Assembly (NCBI RefSeq): GCF_014646675.1
Contig: NZ_BMNS01000005.1
Coordinates: forward strand, 211,293 to 275,292
DNA: 64,000 bases
Direction: 5' to 3'
Source of the DNA: Lutibacter litoralis
GTDB lineage: Bacteria > Bacteroidota > Bacteroidia > Flavobacteriales > Flavobacteriaceae
A model generated the notes under the pieces. The model made no database searches and was not told the DNA's origin. It saw nothing but the letters and a program-made list of their open reading frames with translations. A program made the position numbers and the translations under genes. Shown here piece after piece: positions 53,027 to 62,480 of the stretch (positions are counted from its first letter, which is position 1; every line of letters begins with the position of its first letter).

Positions 53027-53515
53027 TTAAAATTGATACCTAAGAGACAATGCTAAATCTAGATCTGTATCTTTTCCATAATCTCCAATAATTCCAATTT
53101 CTGGTCTAAAATCTAATGAAATCAAAAAAGGAGCATCAAAATTGTATTCAATTCCAACATTACCATCAGCATTTATAAATAAGCCATCATCATTATCTCT
53201 AATAATGCCATTACTATAACTCCAAGATCCAATTCCTGCACCAAAACCAGCGTACCAATTAAAACCTTGCTCTATATTCCAAACCCACTGATAAATTCCA
53301 GAAAGTTTAAAAGCATCATAATTTTTATGATTTCTATAACCTAAATCTACTTCTAACCTTTTATTCGATTCTAACTTTTTTTGATACGATAGTTCTCCTC
53401 CAAAACCATCGTTATCTCCAAATCTAATCCCAAGAGCATGTTCAGAAATTTCTTGTGCGCTCATACAAAACATTCCACCTAATAATACTGTTACAACTAA
53501 TATTAATTTTTTCAT
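53027..53515 (-). CDS. Outer-membrane beta-barrel protein
   Basis: 162 residues: a signal peptide (MKKLILVVTVLLGGMFCMSA), then alternating strands typical of an 8-stranded barrel (EISEHALGIRFGDNDGFGGE, LSYQKKLESNKRLEVDLGYR, FNWYAGFGAGIGSWSY) ending in an aromatic C-terminus (LSLRYQF), the signal for barrel assembly. The ligand or role is unknown. Confidence 0.85.
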   Translation of the reverse strand: MKKLILVVTVLLGGMFCMSAQEISEHALGIRFGDNDGFGGELSYQKKLESNKRLEVDLGYRNHKNYDAFKLSGIYQWVWNIEQGFNWYAGFGAGIGSWSYSNGIIRDNDDGLFINADGNVGIEYNFDAPFLISLDFRPEIGIIGDYGKDTDLDLALSLRYQF

Positions 53516-53690
53516 AATATTTATTTTTTAATAATTATATAATCTTTTAAAACAAGATTTGTTCCATGAAAAGGACAACGTTCATTGTAAAATTTTATTA
53601 TTAATGTGACTTATTTATAATTGTTATGTCAAACTTTATGTAATTATTTATTAAATTAGACGAAGTATTAATTAATTTATTAAAAACAAT

Positions 53691-54104
53691 ATGTCAGGAA
53701 TTTAGATTTATTAAACAGTGACCTTGGTAAAACACTCACTTAATGATGGTGCTGGAATATTAAAACATGTTTTTAAAGGTAAAGAACAAAACGTTACTTA
53801 AGCTGTTAATAAAAATAGCGGTATAGATATAGGTACAACTATAAATATTTTAAAAGTTACTGGTCCATAGGTTATGGAAGCTTTAGGTGAAGAAACACGT
53901 CAAAAAGGTCTTGCTGATCAAAATGAAATTGGAGATTTATTAGGTTGAATGCTTGGCGGTGCCTCTCAAAATCAATAAAGTTTAGTAACTCAATTATTAA
54001 ATGCTGATGGAGACGGAAGTGTAATAGATGATGTGGCAGGAATGCTTTTAGGAGGCAATAGTAAAAAGAAAGGTGGACTTGGCGGACTAATTGGAGGTAA
54101 ATAG
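53691..54104 (+). pseudogene. DUF937-family pseudogene, multiply broken
   Basis: The translated frame from 53691 starts MSGI, and later reads NDGAGILKHVFKGKEQNVT, VMEALGEETRQKGLADQNEI, SLVTQLLNADGDGSVIDDVA and GMLLGGNSKKKGGLGGLIGG, which is a DUF937 (YidB-like) protein. It is broken by TAA 53799, TAG 53868, TGA 53946 and TAA 53976 in the otherwise continuous frame. A one-base loss at about 53702 leaves LDLLNSDLGK in another frame, and the middle of the N-terminal half is missing (family length is about 200 residues). Several stops lie where the family has Gln (CAA to TAA). Its terminator at 54128-54157 is intact. Confidence 0.85.
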
Positions 54105-54127
54105 ATTTGTAACTATATAACAAACAG

Positions 54128-54157
54128 AGGTCAAGCTATAAAGTTTGACCTTTTTTT
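54128..54157 (+). terminator. Terminator behind the DUF937 pseudogene
   Basis: AGGTCAA pairs with TTGACCT, followed by seven Ts. Confidence 0.8.
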
Positions 54158-54213
54158 ATGATTAAATTTTCATTGTAAAATTAAAATGTATTTTTGCAAC
54201 GAAATTTTTATAA

Positions 54214-54525
54214 ATGGAGAAGTTAAAAAAACGTTGGGGATTAAAATCAAACTTTCAAATAGTTCTTATACTAATTGTTTTTGCTATAAATGGTTCTTTT
54301 GCAGCTTATATTGCCAAACCTCTTACTGAATTTATTGGATTAGAAAAAGCAACAACAAATCCTTGGATTTTTTGGCCTATTAGAATTTTACTAATATTTA
54401 TAATTTATCAAATTACGCTCCCCTTAGTTGGTTTTTGCTTCGGACAGTTTAAATTCTTTTGGAATTTATTTACAAAAAAAATGTTGATGAGAATGGGTTT
54501 TAAAAGTTTTTTTAAAGAAATTTAA
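54214..54525 (+). CDS. Small conserved membrane protein (DUF6787-like)
   Basis: 103 residues with two membrane segments (FQIVLILIVFAINGSFAAYI; FWPIRILLIFIIYQITLPLV) and a basic C-terminus (KKMLMRMGFKSFFKEI). The start MEKLKKRWGLKSN and the segment GQFKFFWNLFTKKM match small flavobacterial proteins often mislabelled as diacylglyceryl transferases (from memory). No enzymatic motif. It overlaps the next, convergent gene by 4 bases. Confidence 0.75.
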   Translation: MEKLKKRWGLKSNFQIVLILIVFAINGSFAAYIAKPLTEFIGLEKATTNPWIFWPIRILLIFIIYQITLPLVGFCFGQFKFFWNLFTKKMLMRMGFKSFFKEI

Positions 54526-54797
54526 TCCTTTTTTTCTTTTATAATTAGGTATTTGTAAATCCATGTTAAGGTAAATGTTGGTATAAAATCTGTACCAAAA
54601 AAGCCAGCTTCTTCAACTAAGGAAACAATACTAGCTACTTTTCCTTCAGTTCCTTTATACATTTTATAGATAAAAAAAGCTGATGCTGGTGCCCAAATTA
54701 TATCAAAAAATTCACCAATAATTGGAATTATAAATGACAACATCCCAATACCATCAAATAGTAATCCTAACAATAATAACTTGTATTTTTTTTTCAT
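54522..54797 (-). CDS. Small membrane protein
   Basis: 91 residues. Two to three hydrophobic segments (LLLLGLLFDGIGMLSFIIPI, EFFDIIWAPASAFFIYKMYK, FIPTFTLTWIYKYLII) with a basic C-terminus. The central DIIWAPASAFFIYKMYKGT stretch is a pattern seen in several Bacteroidota; function unknown. Confidence 0.75.
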   Translation of the reverse strand: MKKKYKLLLLGLLFDGIGMLSFIIPIIGEFFDIIWAPASAFFIYKMYKGTEGKVASIVSLVEEAGFFGTDFIPTFTLTWIYKYLIIKEKKD

Positions 54798-54887
54798 AAA
54801 TAAATATATTCTTTCTAATTTAATAACAATTAGGATGCCAGTTTTAGTTTATATACTCGCCTAAATAAAATATAAATTATAAATAAA

Positions 54888-55676
54888 TCAAATATCGTAA
54901 CTACCGTAATTAAAACTCATTAAATCACTGTATTTAAACTTATAGTTTAATATTGATTTTATCTTTTCGTTTGATATAATTTTAAAAACTGTGTTTTCAG
55001 CTTTAGCAAAAACAGGTGGTTCGTTTCCTAAATCTGCTTTGGTTTTTATATAATACGCTCTTCTTGTTGGATGTGTATCTGCACAGGCATTAAAAATTGT
55101 ATTCCATAAATTAGTTTCTATAATTTTTTCTAAGATTGAGATACAGTCATCTTGATGAATCATATTTACAAAACCTTCTGGATTTGGAATTGTTCGGCCG
55201 TTTTTAAAAAAATTACCTGGTTTTCTATCGTAACCAAACAACCCTGCAAAACGCACTATTGTAGTATCGAATGCTTTGTTTTTTATTAAGAGATTTTCAA
55301 TAGCAACTAAAGGTATATCTTGAAGTTCGGAAAACTCATTAACAACATTATTATTAGAAACATACACTGAAGTTGAACTGATAAATAACACCTTTTTTAC
55401 AGGTGATTTTTCAATAAATTGTATTAATTTTTTAAAACCCTCAATATTTTTTGAAGGTAAAGCTACTATTAGAATTTCAGAAGTTAAAAACTCTTTAATT
55501 TCTATAGCTATATTTTCTAATGAAATTAAAAATGGACTAATTCCTAAATTTTTAAATTCATCAAATTTACTTATTGAAGTTGTAGATCCTTTTACCGAAA
55601 ATCCGCCTTCTATTAATTTAATTGCCAAAGGTTTTCCCAACCAACCACAGCCTAAGATACTTATATTTTTATTCAT
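54888..55676 (-). CDS. NAD(P)-dependent epimerase/dehydratase-like protein
   Basis: 262 residues. Rossmann N-terminus NISILGCGWLGKPLAIKLIE (GxGWLG), then VKKVLFISSTSVYVSNN, FDTTIVRFAGLFGYDRKPGN and PEGFVNMIHQDDCISILEKI, the layout of the YeeZ/SDR-extended group. The canonical YxxxK is not obvious; the conserved serine-threonine SST segment is present. Substrate unknown. Confidence 0.85.
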   Translation of the reverse strand: MNKNISILGCGWLGKPLAIKLIEGGFSVKGSTTSISKFDEFKNLGISPFLISLENIAIEIKEFLTSEILIVALPSKNIEGFKKLIQFIEKSPVKKVLFISSTSVYVSNNNVVNEFSELQDIPLVAIENLLIKNKAFDTTIVRFAGLFGYDRKPGNFFKNGRTIPNPEGFVNMIHQDDCISILEKIIETNLWNTIFNACADTHPTRRAYYIKTKADLGNEPPVFAKAENTVFKIISNEKIKSILNYKFKYSDLMSFNYGSYDI

Positions 55677-55721
55677 TGTTTAAAACTTGATAATTTACCT
55701 AAATTTTAACAAGACTGCTCC

Positions 55722-56351
55722 TTATTTCTTTATTATAGATTTAAACTGTTTTAGAAATTTTTCTAATTTAGGATTTATAACAGCCACACAATAGCCTTGT
55801 GTTTTATTATTATTGTAATAATTTTGATGGTAGTTTTCTGCTATATAAAAAACATCTAATTTAGTAACTTCCGTAACAATTGGATTTTCAAATACCTTGG
55901 CTTCAGAAAGTACTTTTATAAATTCTTCTGCCTCTTTCTTTTGTGTTTCAGAATTATAAAATATGGCTGACCTGTATTGTGTACCAACATCATAACCTTG
56001 TTTATTTAATGTTGTTGGGTCGTGTGTACTAAAAAAAACTTCAAGAATTTCAATAAAACTTATTTTAGATGTATCAAATTTTATTTGAATAGCTTCGGCA
56101 TGTCCTGTTCTACCCGTAATTACTTCGTTATAAGTTGGGTTTTTTAGAGTTCCTCCAGTGTATCCTGAGGTAACACTTTCAACACCATTTAATAATTGAA
56201 AAATAGCTTCTGTACACCAAAAACAACCATTTGCAACGGTTGCAGTTTCTATAGTTGTCATTGATTTTGTATTAGTAAGTTTAATAGATTGCCCAATTAC
56301 TGATATAATTGAAAAATTAACAATAATTAATGCTAAAAAATATTTCTTCAT
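55722..56351 (-). CDS. msrA: Peptide-methionine (S)-S-oxide reductase MsrA, exported
   Basis: 209 residues. A signal peptide (MKKYFLALIIVNFSIISVIG) precedes the MsrA domain, with the active-site GCFWC at 42-46, VESVTSGYTGGTLKNPTYNE, TGHAEAIQIKFDTSKISFIE, FFSTHDPTTLNKQGYDVGTQ, YRSAIFY and the C-terminal NYHQNYYNNN. It reduces methionine S-sulfoxide in exported proteins. No MsrB is fused or adjacent. Monocistronic. Confidence 0.95.
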   Translation of the reverse strand: MKKYFLALIIVNFSIISVIGQSIKLTNTKSMTTIETATVANGCFWCTEAIFQLLNGVESVTSGYTGGTLKNPTYNEVITGRTGHAEAIQIKFDTSKISFIEILEVFFSTHDPTTLNKQGYDVGTQYRSAIFYNSETQKKEAEEFIKVLSEAKVFENPIVTEVTKLDVFYIAENYHQNYYNNNKTQGYCVAVINPKLEKFLKQFKSIIKK

Positions 56352-56458
56352 TTTTTGTATTTCGATATAAGTCGAAGAATATTTTATTTAATTACATCGA
56401 ATTGAAAATTAATTTTCCTGGAAATTGATTTAACCTTTTTACAATATTTCTAATTTAT

Positions 56459-57481
56459 TTAAATATGTTCAATAGTATGTACTAAAGACTCTAACATCTC
56501 TTCTTTAAAATCTAAATGTGTCACCATTCGTAATTTTCCTTGTCCCATAGATATTAATCCAATACCAGCATCATTTAATCTACTTATAAAATCCTGTTCG
56601 TTTATGGAATCTATTACATTAAAAATTACAATATTAGTCTCAATAGGCTCAACATTTTTTACCAATGCACAATTTTGAAGTGCAGCTCCAATAATTTTTG
56701 CTCGAGTATGGTCAATTGCTAATCGGTCTATATGATTGTCTAAAGCATAAATTCCTGCGGCAGCTAAATAACCAACTTGACGCATAGCTCCTCCAAAAAT
56801 TTTACGAACTCTTAATGCTTGTTCTATTTTAGATTTTGAACCTATTAATAACGAACCAACTGGTGCTCCTAACCCTTTTGATAAACAGATTGAAATAGTG
56901 TCAAAAACTTCCCCATATTGTTCAGGGCTTTCTTTTTTAGCAACCAACGCATTAAAAAGTCTTGCACCATCTAAATGCAATGCTAAATTATTTGTAGTAC
57001 AAACTTTTCTAATTTTTAAAATCTCTTCAAAATCCCAACAAGTCCCACCTCCCTTATTAGTTGTGTTTTCTAAAGCTACTAACCTAGCATATGGTGTATG
57101 AATGTCTGAACGACCACCCAAAACAGCTTCTTGTAACTGTTTTGCTGTAAAAGTTCCTCTTTGCCCATCAATTAAATGTGATGTTACTCCAGAATTAGCT
57201 GCGGCTCCACCTCCTTCATAATTGTAAACGTGAGCATATTTATCGCAAAACATTTTATCTCCATGATGCGTATGAATTTTAATAGCAGTTTGATTTGCCA
57301 TAGTACCTGACGGGAAAAACAAGGCATCTTCCATACCAAACATTTCAGCTATTTTATGTTGTAATTTATTTACCGTTGGATCAGATTTAAAAACATCATC
57401 TCCAACTTCTGCTTCCATCATTGCTTTTAACATTCCCTTGGTCGGTTTTGTTACCGTATCACTAATTAAGTTTATTTGCAT
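56459..57481 (-). CDS. ltaE: Low-specificity L-threonine aldolase
   Basis: 340 residues, PLP-dependent fold type I of the beta-eliminating lyase family: NLISDTVTKPTKGMLKAMME, AEVGDDVFKSDPTVNKLQHK, ALFFPSGTMANQTAIKIHTH, LHLDGARLFNALVAK, and the PLP lysine in ISICLSKGLGAPVGSLLIGS. It cleaves threonine (and allo-threonine) to glycine and acetaldehyde. It stands alone, divergent from prfB. Confidence 0.95.
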   Translation of the reverse strand: MQINLISDTVTKPTKGMLKAMMEAEVGDDVFKSDPTVNKLQHKIAEMFGMEDALFFPSGTMANQTAIKIHTHHGDKMFCDKYAHVYNYEGGGAAANSGVTSHLIDGQRGTFTAKQLQEAVLGGRSDIHTPYARLVALENTTNKGGGTCWDFEEILKIRKVCTTNNLALHLDGARLFNALVAKKESPEQYGEVFDTISICLSKGLGAPVGSLLIGSKSKIEQALRVRKIFGGAMRQVGYLAAAGIYALDNHIDRLAIDHTRAKIIGAALQNCALVKNVEPIETNIVIFNVIDSINEQDFISRLNDAGIGLISMGQGKLRMVTHLDFKEEMLESLVHTIEHI

Positions 57482-57581
57482 TTTTTAAATTTTAATAACT
57501 CAAATATAGTGACTAAAATATTGTTGTTAAAATTTATTCAATATGTATTTAATTAATTTTTATTGTTTAAAAATGAAAGGT

Positions 57582-57589
57582 TATTTTTG
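57582..57589 (+). promoter_or_regulatory. -7 box for prfB
   Basis: TATTTTTG fits TAnnTTTG, 18 bases before the ATG at 57608, which supports this start over the ATG at 57574 or 57563. Confidence 0.5.
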
Positions 57590-57607
57590 TGTATCTTAAA
57601 CATTGAT

Positions 57608-58714
57608 ATGATATCAAACGAACAACTAAATAAATTACAAGAAAGAATTAACAAGTTAAAAACTTACCTTGAAATTGATAAAAAATTAATTGAAATTTCA
57701 AACGAGGAAGAAAAAACTGCAAATCCAGATTTTTGGAACAATCCAAAAGAAGCGGAAGTTGTAATGAAGGATTTACGATCTAAAAAGAAGTGGGTAGAAG
57801 ATTTTGAAGCCATTAAAACTTTTTTTGAAGAAACTTCTATTCTATTAGACTTTTACTCTGAAGGAGAAGCAACCGAACAAGAAGTTGAAAAAGTATATTA
57901 CAAAACCATAGAACTCCTAGAAAATTTAGAATTTAGAAATATGCTTTCAGAAGAAGGTGATAATTTAAGTGCAGTACTGCAAATTACAGCTGGTGCTGGT
58001 GGCACAGAGAGCTGCGATTGGGCAATTATGCTAATGCGTATGTATTTAATGTGGGCTGAAAAACAAGGCTTTAAAATTAGAGAACTCAACTATCAAGAAG
58101 GCGATGTTACAGGAATAAAAACTGTTACCTTAGAAATTGATGGTGAATTTGCTTTTGGATATTTAAAAGGAGAAAACGGGGTGCATCGTTTGGTTAGAAT
58201 CTCACCTTTTGATAGCAATGCAAAACGCCACACAAGTTTTGCTTCAGTGTATGTGTATCCACTTGTAGATGACAGTATTGAAATAACAATTAATCCTGCA
58301 GATATTGAAATAATAACTTCACGTTCTAGCGGTGCTGGTGGACAAAATGTAAATAAAGTTGAAACAAAAGTACAACTAACACACAAACCAACTGGTATTC
58401 AAATTTCTTGTTCCGAAACTCGCTCACAGCACGAAAATAGAGATAGAGCTATGCAAATGCTAAAATCTCAATTGTATGAGTTAGAACTTAGAAAACAACA
58501 AGAAGCAAGGAGCGATATTGAAGCTGGAAAAATGAAAATTGATTTTGGTTCTCAAATTAGAAATTATGTAATGCATCCGTATAAATTGGTAAAAGATGTT
58601 AGAACATCTTTTGAAACTGGTAATGTAGATGCCGTTATGAATGGGGAAATAGATGGTTTTATAAAAGCGTATTTAATGCAGCAAGGACAAGTAGATGATA
58701 CAAATGAATTGTGA
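57608..58714 (+). CDS. prfB: Peptide chain release factor 2 (no frameshift)
   Basis: 368 residues from the ATG at 57608 ([20 protein letters not shown]). RF2 hallmarks: the anticodon tripeptide SPF at 199-201 ([20 protein letters not shown]) and GGQ at 244-246 ([20 protein letters not shown]). It ends translation at UGA and UAA. Most bacterial prfB genes need a +1 frameshift at CUU UGA near codon 25; here the corresponding codons are CTT GAA (57668-57673) in one continuous frame, so that control is absent. The next gene starts at its stop codon. Confidence 0.95.
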   Translation: MISNEQLNKLQERINKLKTYLEIDKKLIEISNEEEKTANPDFWNNPKEAEVVMKDLRSKKKWVEDFEAIKTFFEETSILLDFYSEGEATEQEVEKVYYKTIELLENLEFRNMLSEEGDNLSAVLQITAGAGGTESCDWAIMLMRMYLMWAEKQGFKIRELNYQEGDVTGIKTVTLEIDGEFAFGYLKGENGVHRLVRISPFDSNAKRHTSFASVYVYPLVDDSIEITINPADIEIITSRSSGAGGQNVNKVETKVQLTHKPTGIQISCSETRSQHENRDRAMQMLKSQLYELELRKQQEARSDIEAGKMKIDFGSQIRNYVMHPYKLVKDVRTSFETGNVDAVMNGEIDGFIKAYLMQQGQVDDTNEL

Positions 58715-59331
58715 TGAACACAAAAATTGATACCCTAATATTTGACCTTGGAGGTGTTCTAGTTGATTGGAATCCACAGTATCTATATCGAAAAATATTT
58801 AATAATGATGAACAAAAAGTAACATGGTTTTTAAATAACGTGTGTACTCCCGATTGGAATGCAGCACAAGATGCTGGTAGAACTATTGCAGAAGCTAATG
58901 CCTTAAAAATAGTAGAATTCCCTCAATATGAAAAAGAGATTTTAAGTTTTTATGAGCGATGGGAAGAAATGTTTTCTGGACCAATAACAGAGAACGTAAA
59001 ACTTTTTAAAAAACTAAAAGTCTCAGAAAACTATAAAATTTATGCATTAACAAATTGGAGTGCAGAAAAATGGGATAAAGGTGTTGCGTTATTTCCTTTT
59101 TTCAAAGATTTTGACGGAGTTGTTGTTTCCGGTCAAGAAAAAATGAGAAAACCCTTCCCAGAAATTTATAAACTTATTTTAAAAAGATATGCTATCACTC
59201 CAATAAAAACTATTTTTATAGATGATAATATGGAAAATATTGTAACTGCAAACTCTTTAAATATTAATGGAATTCATTTTACAAAAAATTTAAGCTTAAC
59301 TCAAAAATTAAATTCATTATTAAAAAACTAA
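58714..59331 (+). CDS. HAD-superfamily phosphatase (YihX-like)
   Basis: 205 residues from the ATG at 58714, overlapping the prfB stop (TGATG); a GTG just before would add one residue. Motif I LIFDLGGVLVDWNP, cap region FLNNVCTPDWNAAQDAGRTI, motif II YALTNWSAEKWDKG, motif III VVSGQEKMRKPFPEIYKLIL, motif IV TIFIDDNMENIV. It dephosphorylates small phosphorylated metabolites; substrate unknown. Translationally coupled to prfB. Confidence 0.92.
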   Translation: MNTKIDTLIFDLGGVLVDWNPQYLYRKIFNNDEQKVTWFLNNVCTPDWNAAQDAGRTIAEANALKIVEFPQYEKEILSFYERWEEMFSGPITENVKLFKKLKVSENYKIYALTNWSAEKWDKGVALFPFFKDFDGVVVSGQEKMRKPFPEIYKLILKRYAITPIKTIFIDDNMENIVTANSLNINGIHFTKNLSLTQKLNSLLKN

Positions 59332-59416
59332 GCTCATTAATTAATAATTAGATCATTAGGATGTACATAAAACGTAAATAATATTAAATAAATGGTGGGT
59401 ATTTATTAATATTTTG

Positions 59417-59424
59417 TATTTTTG
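59417..59424 (+). promoter_or_regulatory. -7 box before the first TonB receptor
   Basis: TATTTTTG fits TAnnTTTG; leader to the ATG at 59496 would be about 65 bases. Confidence 0.4.
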
Positions 59425-59495
59425 AAATTATGAAAAACTAATTTATTATCTTTTTTTAGCACAAAAAATTGTTATGTTTAATAAAAAATCATTTT

Positions 59496-61886
59496 ATGAG
59501 AAGAATATTGTTATTACTAATCATTTTAACCCCACTAATTAATTATAGTCAAACTTTAAAAAAAGAAACATATACAGTAACAGGTAAAATAATTGATGGC
59601 ACTACAAAAAAAGCCTTAGAAGATGCTACTATTATATTTAAAGATCTCGATTCAAACACCATAAAATACGGTGGAATTTCAAATTCACGAGGTAAATTTT
59701 CAATTGAAATAGAAGAAGGTTCTTACAATATTACTGTTGAATTTATTTCATTTAAATCAAAAAAAATTAATATTACAAAAATTAATAGAGATTTAAATAT
59801 TGGTATTATTGCGTTAGAGGTTGATATTGAATTTTTAGAAGCAATTGAAATTATAGGAGAAAAAAGAGCAATTGACTTAAAACCAAATAAACTAATTTAT
59901 AACGTTGAAAAAGATATTGCTGCAGCAAGTGGTGTTGCTACAGATGCGTTAAATAATATTCCTTCTGTTTCTATAAGTCCTAATGGAAATATTACCGTGC
60001 AAGGACAAGGAAATGTTCATGTATTAATAAATGGAAAATCATCATCTCTATCTAGTGCGAATGCTTTAAAATCGCTTCCTGCTGGTGCCATTGAAAATAT
60101 TGAGGTAATTACAAATCCTGGTGCTAAGTATAGTAGTTCTGCATTAAGTGTAATAAATATAATATTAAAAAAAGGTAAAGATGAAGGGTTAAACGCTTCA
60201 TTAACCGCTACAGCTGGTTTCAAAGATTATTCTGGTGGATTGTTTACCATCAATAATAAAGATAAAAATGTAAATTTTTACATAAACGCATCTTATAATC
60301 ATAGCAACCCTATAACAACGTCGTCTTCTCAATCAGAATATTTTAGTAATAATAGTACCACTTCATTTTTAAATGAAAACATTGAATCTAATAACAACAC
60401 AAATGCTTTTTATGGTACAGTTGGTGCTGACTTTTACTTATCAAAACAAAGTACTTTAAGTACAAGTATCAATTTTTTGAATACTACTATCAAAAACAAT
60501 ACCTTAACAACTTCTGAAATTTTTGATGCATCTTATAATCCAGTTGAATTAAATGATAGAACTCTTTTAAGAAATTTTGATAATGAAATGGTAGAGTTTG
60601 TTGCTGATTTTACACATAATTTTAAAAAGGAAGGTGAAGCTCTTGCAACTTCAATAACACATACAAAAGATTCAGATAAATTTGATGATTCTATTAACAA
60701 TACAAATTTAAATTTTACTGACGAAAACTCTATTGAAAAGAATAAATTAACAAATACTTCCATAAAATTTAAATACACAAATCCAATAAGTGAAAAATCA
60801 ACCTATACTTTTGGTTTTAAAGGCGATTATATTAAATTACCATTTAAATACACCGCCTCTACTTTAATGAATAATATTGATTACAGTGAAAATGTAAATG
60901 CCGCTTATATAGAATTTGAAAATCAATCTGAAAAGTTTTATTATGGCATTGGATTAAGAGCAGAATTTATTGATATGAAGGTTGATTATTTAAGCTTAAG
61001 TAACTTACAAAAAAATAATTTTGATAAAGTTTTACCTTCGGTTTATTTAGAATATAATTTAAACGATACAAAAAGTTTATCATTAAGTTTTTCTAAAAAA
61101 ATGTTGACTCCTTTTTATGATCGATTAAAACCTTTTGAAGAAAAATTTAGCGAAACATCTGCTTTTATAGGTAATCCTAATTTAAAACCAATTTATGTAG
61201 ATGATTTTAACCTAGGCTTTGCAAGATTTGGAAACAAAATTACATTTTTACCAAGCTTATTCTATCAAATTTTTAATGATTATTGGCAAGATGTAACTTA
61301 TGAAACTGGTGAACAAATAAATGGAGTAAACAAAGTTATAACAACACCTGTTAACTTAGGTAAATTAGATTATTACGGTCTAAATATAAATACTACTTTT
61401 AGAGCAAATAATATGTTGAGTTTTACAAGTAATATAAACATTTATAATCTTGATCAAACTGGAACTTTTACAACCGTAAATAACGCAAATGAAACTATTA
61501 TTTTAGATTATAATGACAATAGTACAAATGGTTCATTTAGTTTATTTACACAGATAAAAATACCTAAAGCATTTAATTTTCAACTAAATGCAAAGCATAC
61601 TTTAAAATCTGTTGGCTCCTATTCAACTAGAAAAGCATATACCTACGCAAGTGCTGCTATTAACAAAGATTTATTTAACAGTGATGCCTCTTTAAGCTTA
61701 AGAGTAGATGATTTATTTTTATCTAATGAAACCAATAGAGATAGATTTAACACTAATTATTTTTCAAAAAGTTTATTTAAAAATAAATACCGTACTATAT
61801 TACTTTCTTTTACTTATCGCTTTAACCAAAGTAAAAAAGACAGAATAATAGATTTTGATAAAAAAGATATTAAGCCTACCTATTAA
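59496..61886 (+). CDS. TonB-dependent receptor-like outer-membrane protein (OMP_b-brl_3 type)
   Basis: 796 residues from the ATG at 59496, which gives a clean signal peptide (MRRILLLLIILTPLINYSQ); an earlier ATG at 59469 is less suitable. Domains: carboxypeptidase-like regulatory domain (about 25-105, YTVTGKIIDGTTKKALEDAT), plug (about 125-225, VHVLINGKSSSLSSANALKS, IENIEVITNPGAKYSSSALS), then the flavobacterial barrel ending SFTYRFNQSKKDRIIDFDKK. No TonB box is evident. Ligand unknown. A related receptor gene begins at 62481. Confidence 0.93.
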   Translation: MRRILLLLIILTPLINYSQTLKKETYTVTGKIIDGTTKKALEDATIIFKDLDSNTIKYGGISNSRGKFSIEIEEGSYNITVEFISFKSKKINITKINRDLNIGIIALEVDIEFLEAIEIIGEKRAIDLKPNKLIYNVEKDIAAASGVATDALNNIPSVSISPNGNITVQGQGNVHVLINGKSSSLSSANALKSLPAGAIENIEVITNPGAKYSSSALSVINIILKKGKDEGLNASLTATAGFKDYSGGLFTINNKDKNVNFYINASYNHSNPITTSSSQSEYFSNNSTTSFLNENIESNNNTNAFYGTVGADFYLSKQSTLSTSINFLNTTIKNNTLTTSEIFDASYNPVELNDRTLLRNFDNEMVEFVADFTHNFKKEGEALATSITHTKDSDKFDDSINNTNLNFTDENSIEKNKLTNTSIKFKYTNPISEKSTYTFGFKGDYIKLPFKYTASTLMNNIDYSENVNAAYIEFENQSEKFYYGIGLRAEFIDMKVDYLSLSNLQKNNFDKVLPSVYLEYNLNDTKSLSLSFSKKMLTPFYDRLKPFEEKFSETSAFIGNPNLKPIYVDDFNLGFARFGNKITFLPSLFYQIFNDYWQDVTYETGEQINGVNKVITTPVNLGKLDYYGLNINTTFRANNMLSFTSNINIYNLDQTGTFTTVNNANETIILDYNDNSTNGSFSLFTQIKIPKAFNFQLNAKHTLKSVGSYSTRKAYTYASAAINKDLFNSDASLSLRVDDLFLSNETNRDRFNTNYFSKSLFKNKYRTILLSFTYRFNQSKKDRIIDFDKKDIKPTY

Positions 61887-61912
61887 TTGTTTATTTTTGA
61901 AAAAAATTAATT

Positions 61913-62251
61913 ATGAAAATATATCACAATCCAAGGTGCAGCAAAAGTAGACAAGGTTTAACTATTTTAGAAGATTCTAAACTTGATTTTAAAACAATAA
62001 AATACTTAGATACTCCTATTTCAGAAGAAGAATTATCTAATATTATTAAATTATTAGATATTTCTCCTATAGATTTAGTTAGAAAAAACGAAGCTATCTG
62101 GAAAGAAAATTATAAAGGAAAAGAATTATCTGAATCTCAAGTTATTACTGCAATGGTAGAAAATCCAAAACTTATTGAAAGACCCATTGTAATTAATAAT
62201 GGAAAAGCTGTTATTGGTCGTCCACCTGAACTCATAAAATCTATTTTATAA
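61913..62251 (+). CDS. ArsC/Spx-family glutaredoxin-like reductase
   Basis: 112 residues. The ArsC layout KIYHNPRCSKSRQGLTILED with Cys9, IKYLDTPISEEELSNIIKLL, then VENPKLIERPIVINNGKAVI followed by GRPPELI, including the RP motif of arsenate reductases. It could reduce arsenate with glutathione/glutaredoxin-like partners, but no other ars gene is near, and the family includes non-arsenate members, so the activity is not certain. It begins 27 bases after the receptor gene. Confidence 0.9.
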   Translation: MKIYHNPRCSKSRQGLTILEDSKLDFKTIKYLDTPISEEELSNIIKLLDISPIDLVRKNEAIWKENYKGKELSESQVITAMVENPKLIERPIVINNGKAVIGRPPELIKSIL

Positions 62252-62409
62252 AATTTAAGTTTTTTTTAACAGCATAGAATAAGCTTAATTCCCATCTTTT
62301 CTGAAATAAAATTCTTTAAAAATATTATAACACACTGATTTATCACATGTTAAATGAATATTTCAAGAACTCATACTGTTTAACTTAAATTATATTACCT
62401 TAAACAAAC

Positions 62410-62444
62410 GTTAACACTAGTTAACACTAAAAGAGTTAATACTA
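62410..62444 (+). promoter_or_regulatory. Tandem direct repeats before the second TonB receptor
   Basis: GTTAACACTA at 62410-62419 and 62420-62429, and GTTAATACTA at 62435-62444, followed by the inverted AGTATTAAC at 62460-62468. The first two are 10 bp apart, one helical turn. They lie directly upstream of and around the -7 box, as activator or repressor sites. Confidence 0.6.
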
Positions 62445-62447
62445 ACC

Positions 62448-62455
62448 TATATTTG
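62448..62455 (+). promoter_or_regulatory. -7 box for the second TonB receptor
   Basis: TATATTTG fits TAnnTTTG, 25 bases before the ATG at 62481. Confidence 0.55.
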
Positions 62456-62480
62456 CACAGTATTAACTAAAAGATAATTC

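Noticed and set aside
53691-54104. Stop-codon readthrough or an alternative code in the DUF937 gene
   Set aside because: All three stop codons occur inside it and there are a frameshift and deletion; neighbouring genes use stops normally.
53872-54123. 83-residue open frame on the minus strand
   Set aside because: It is exactly antisense to the DUF937 pseudogene, whose plus-strand frame explains the sequence.
61913-62251. Arsenic resistance operon
   Set aside because: A single ArsC-family gene between two receptors, without ArsR, ArsB or Acr3, does not support it.
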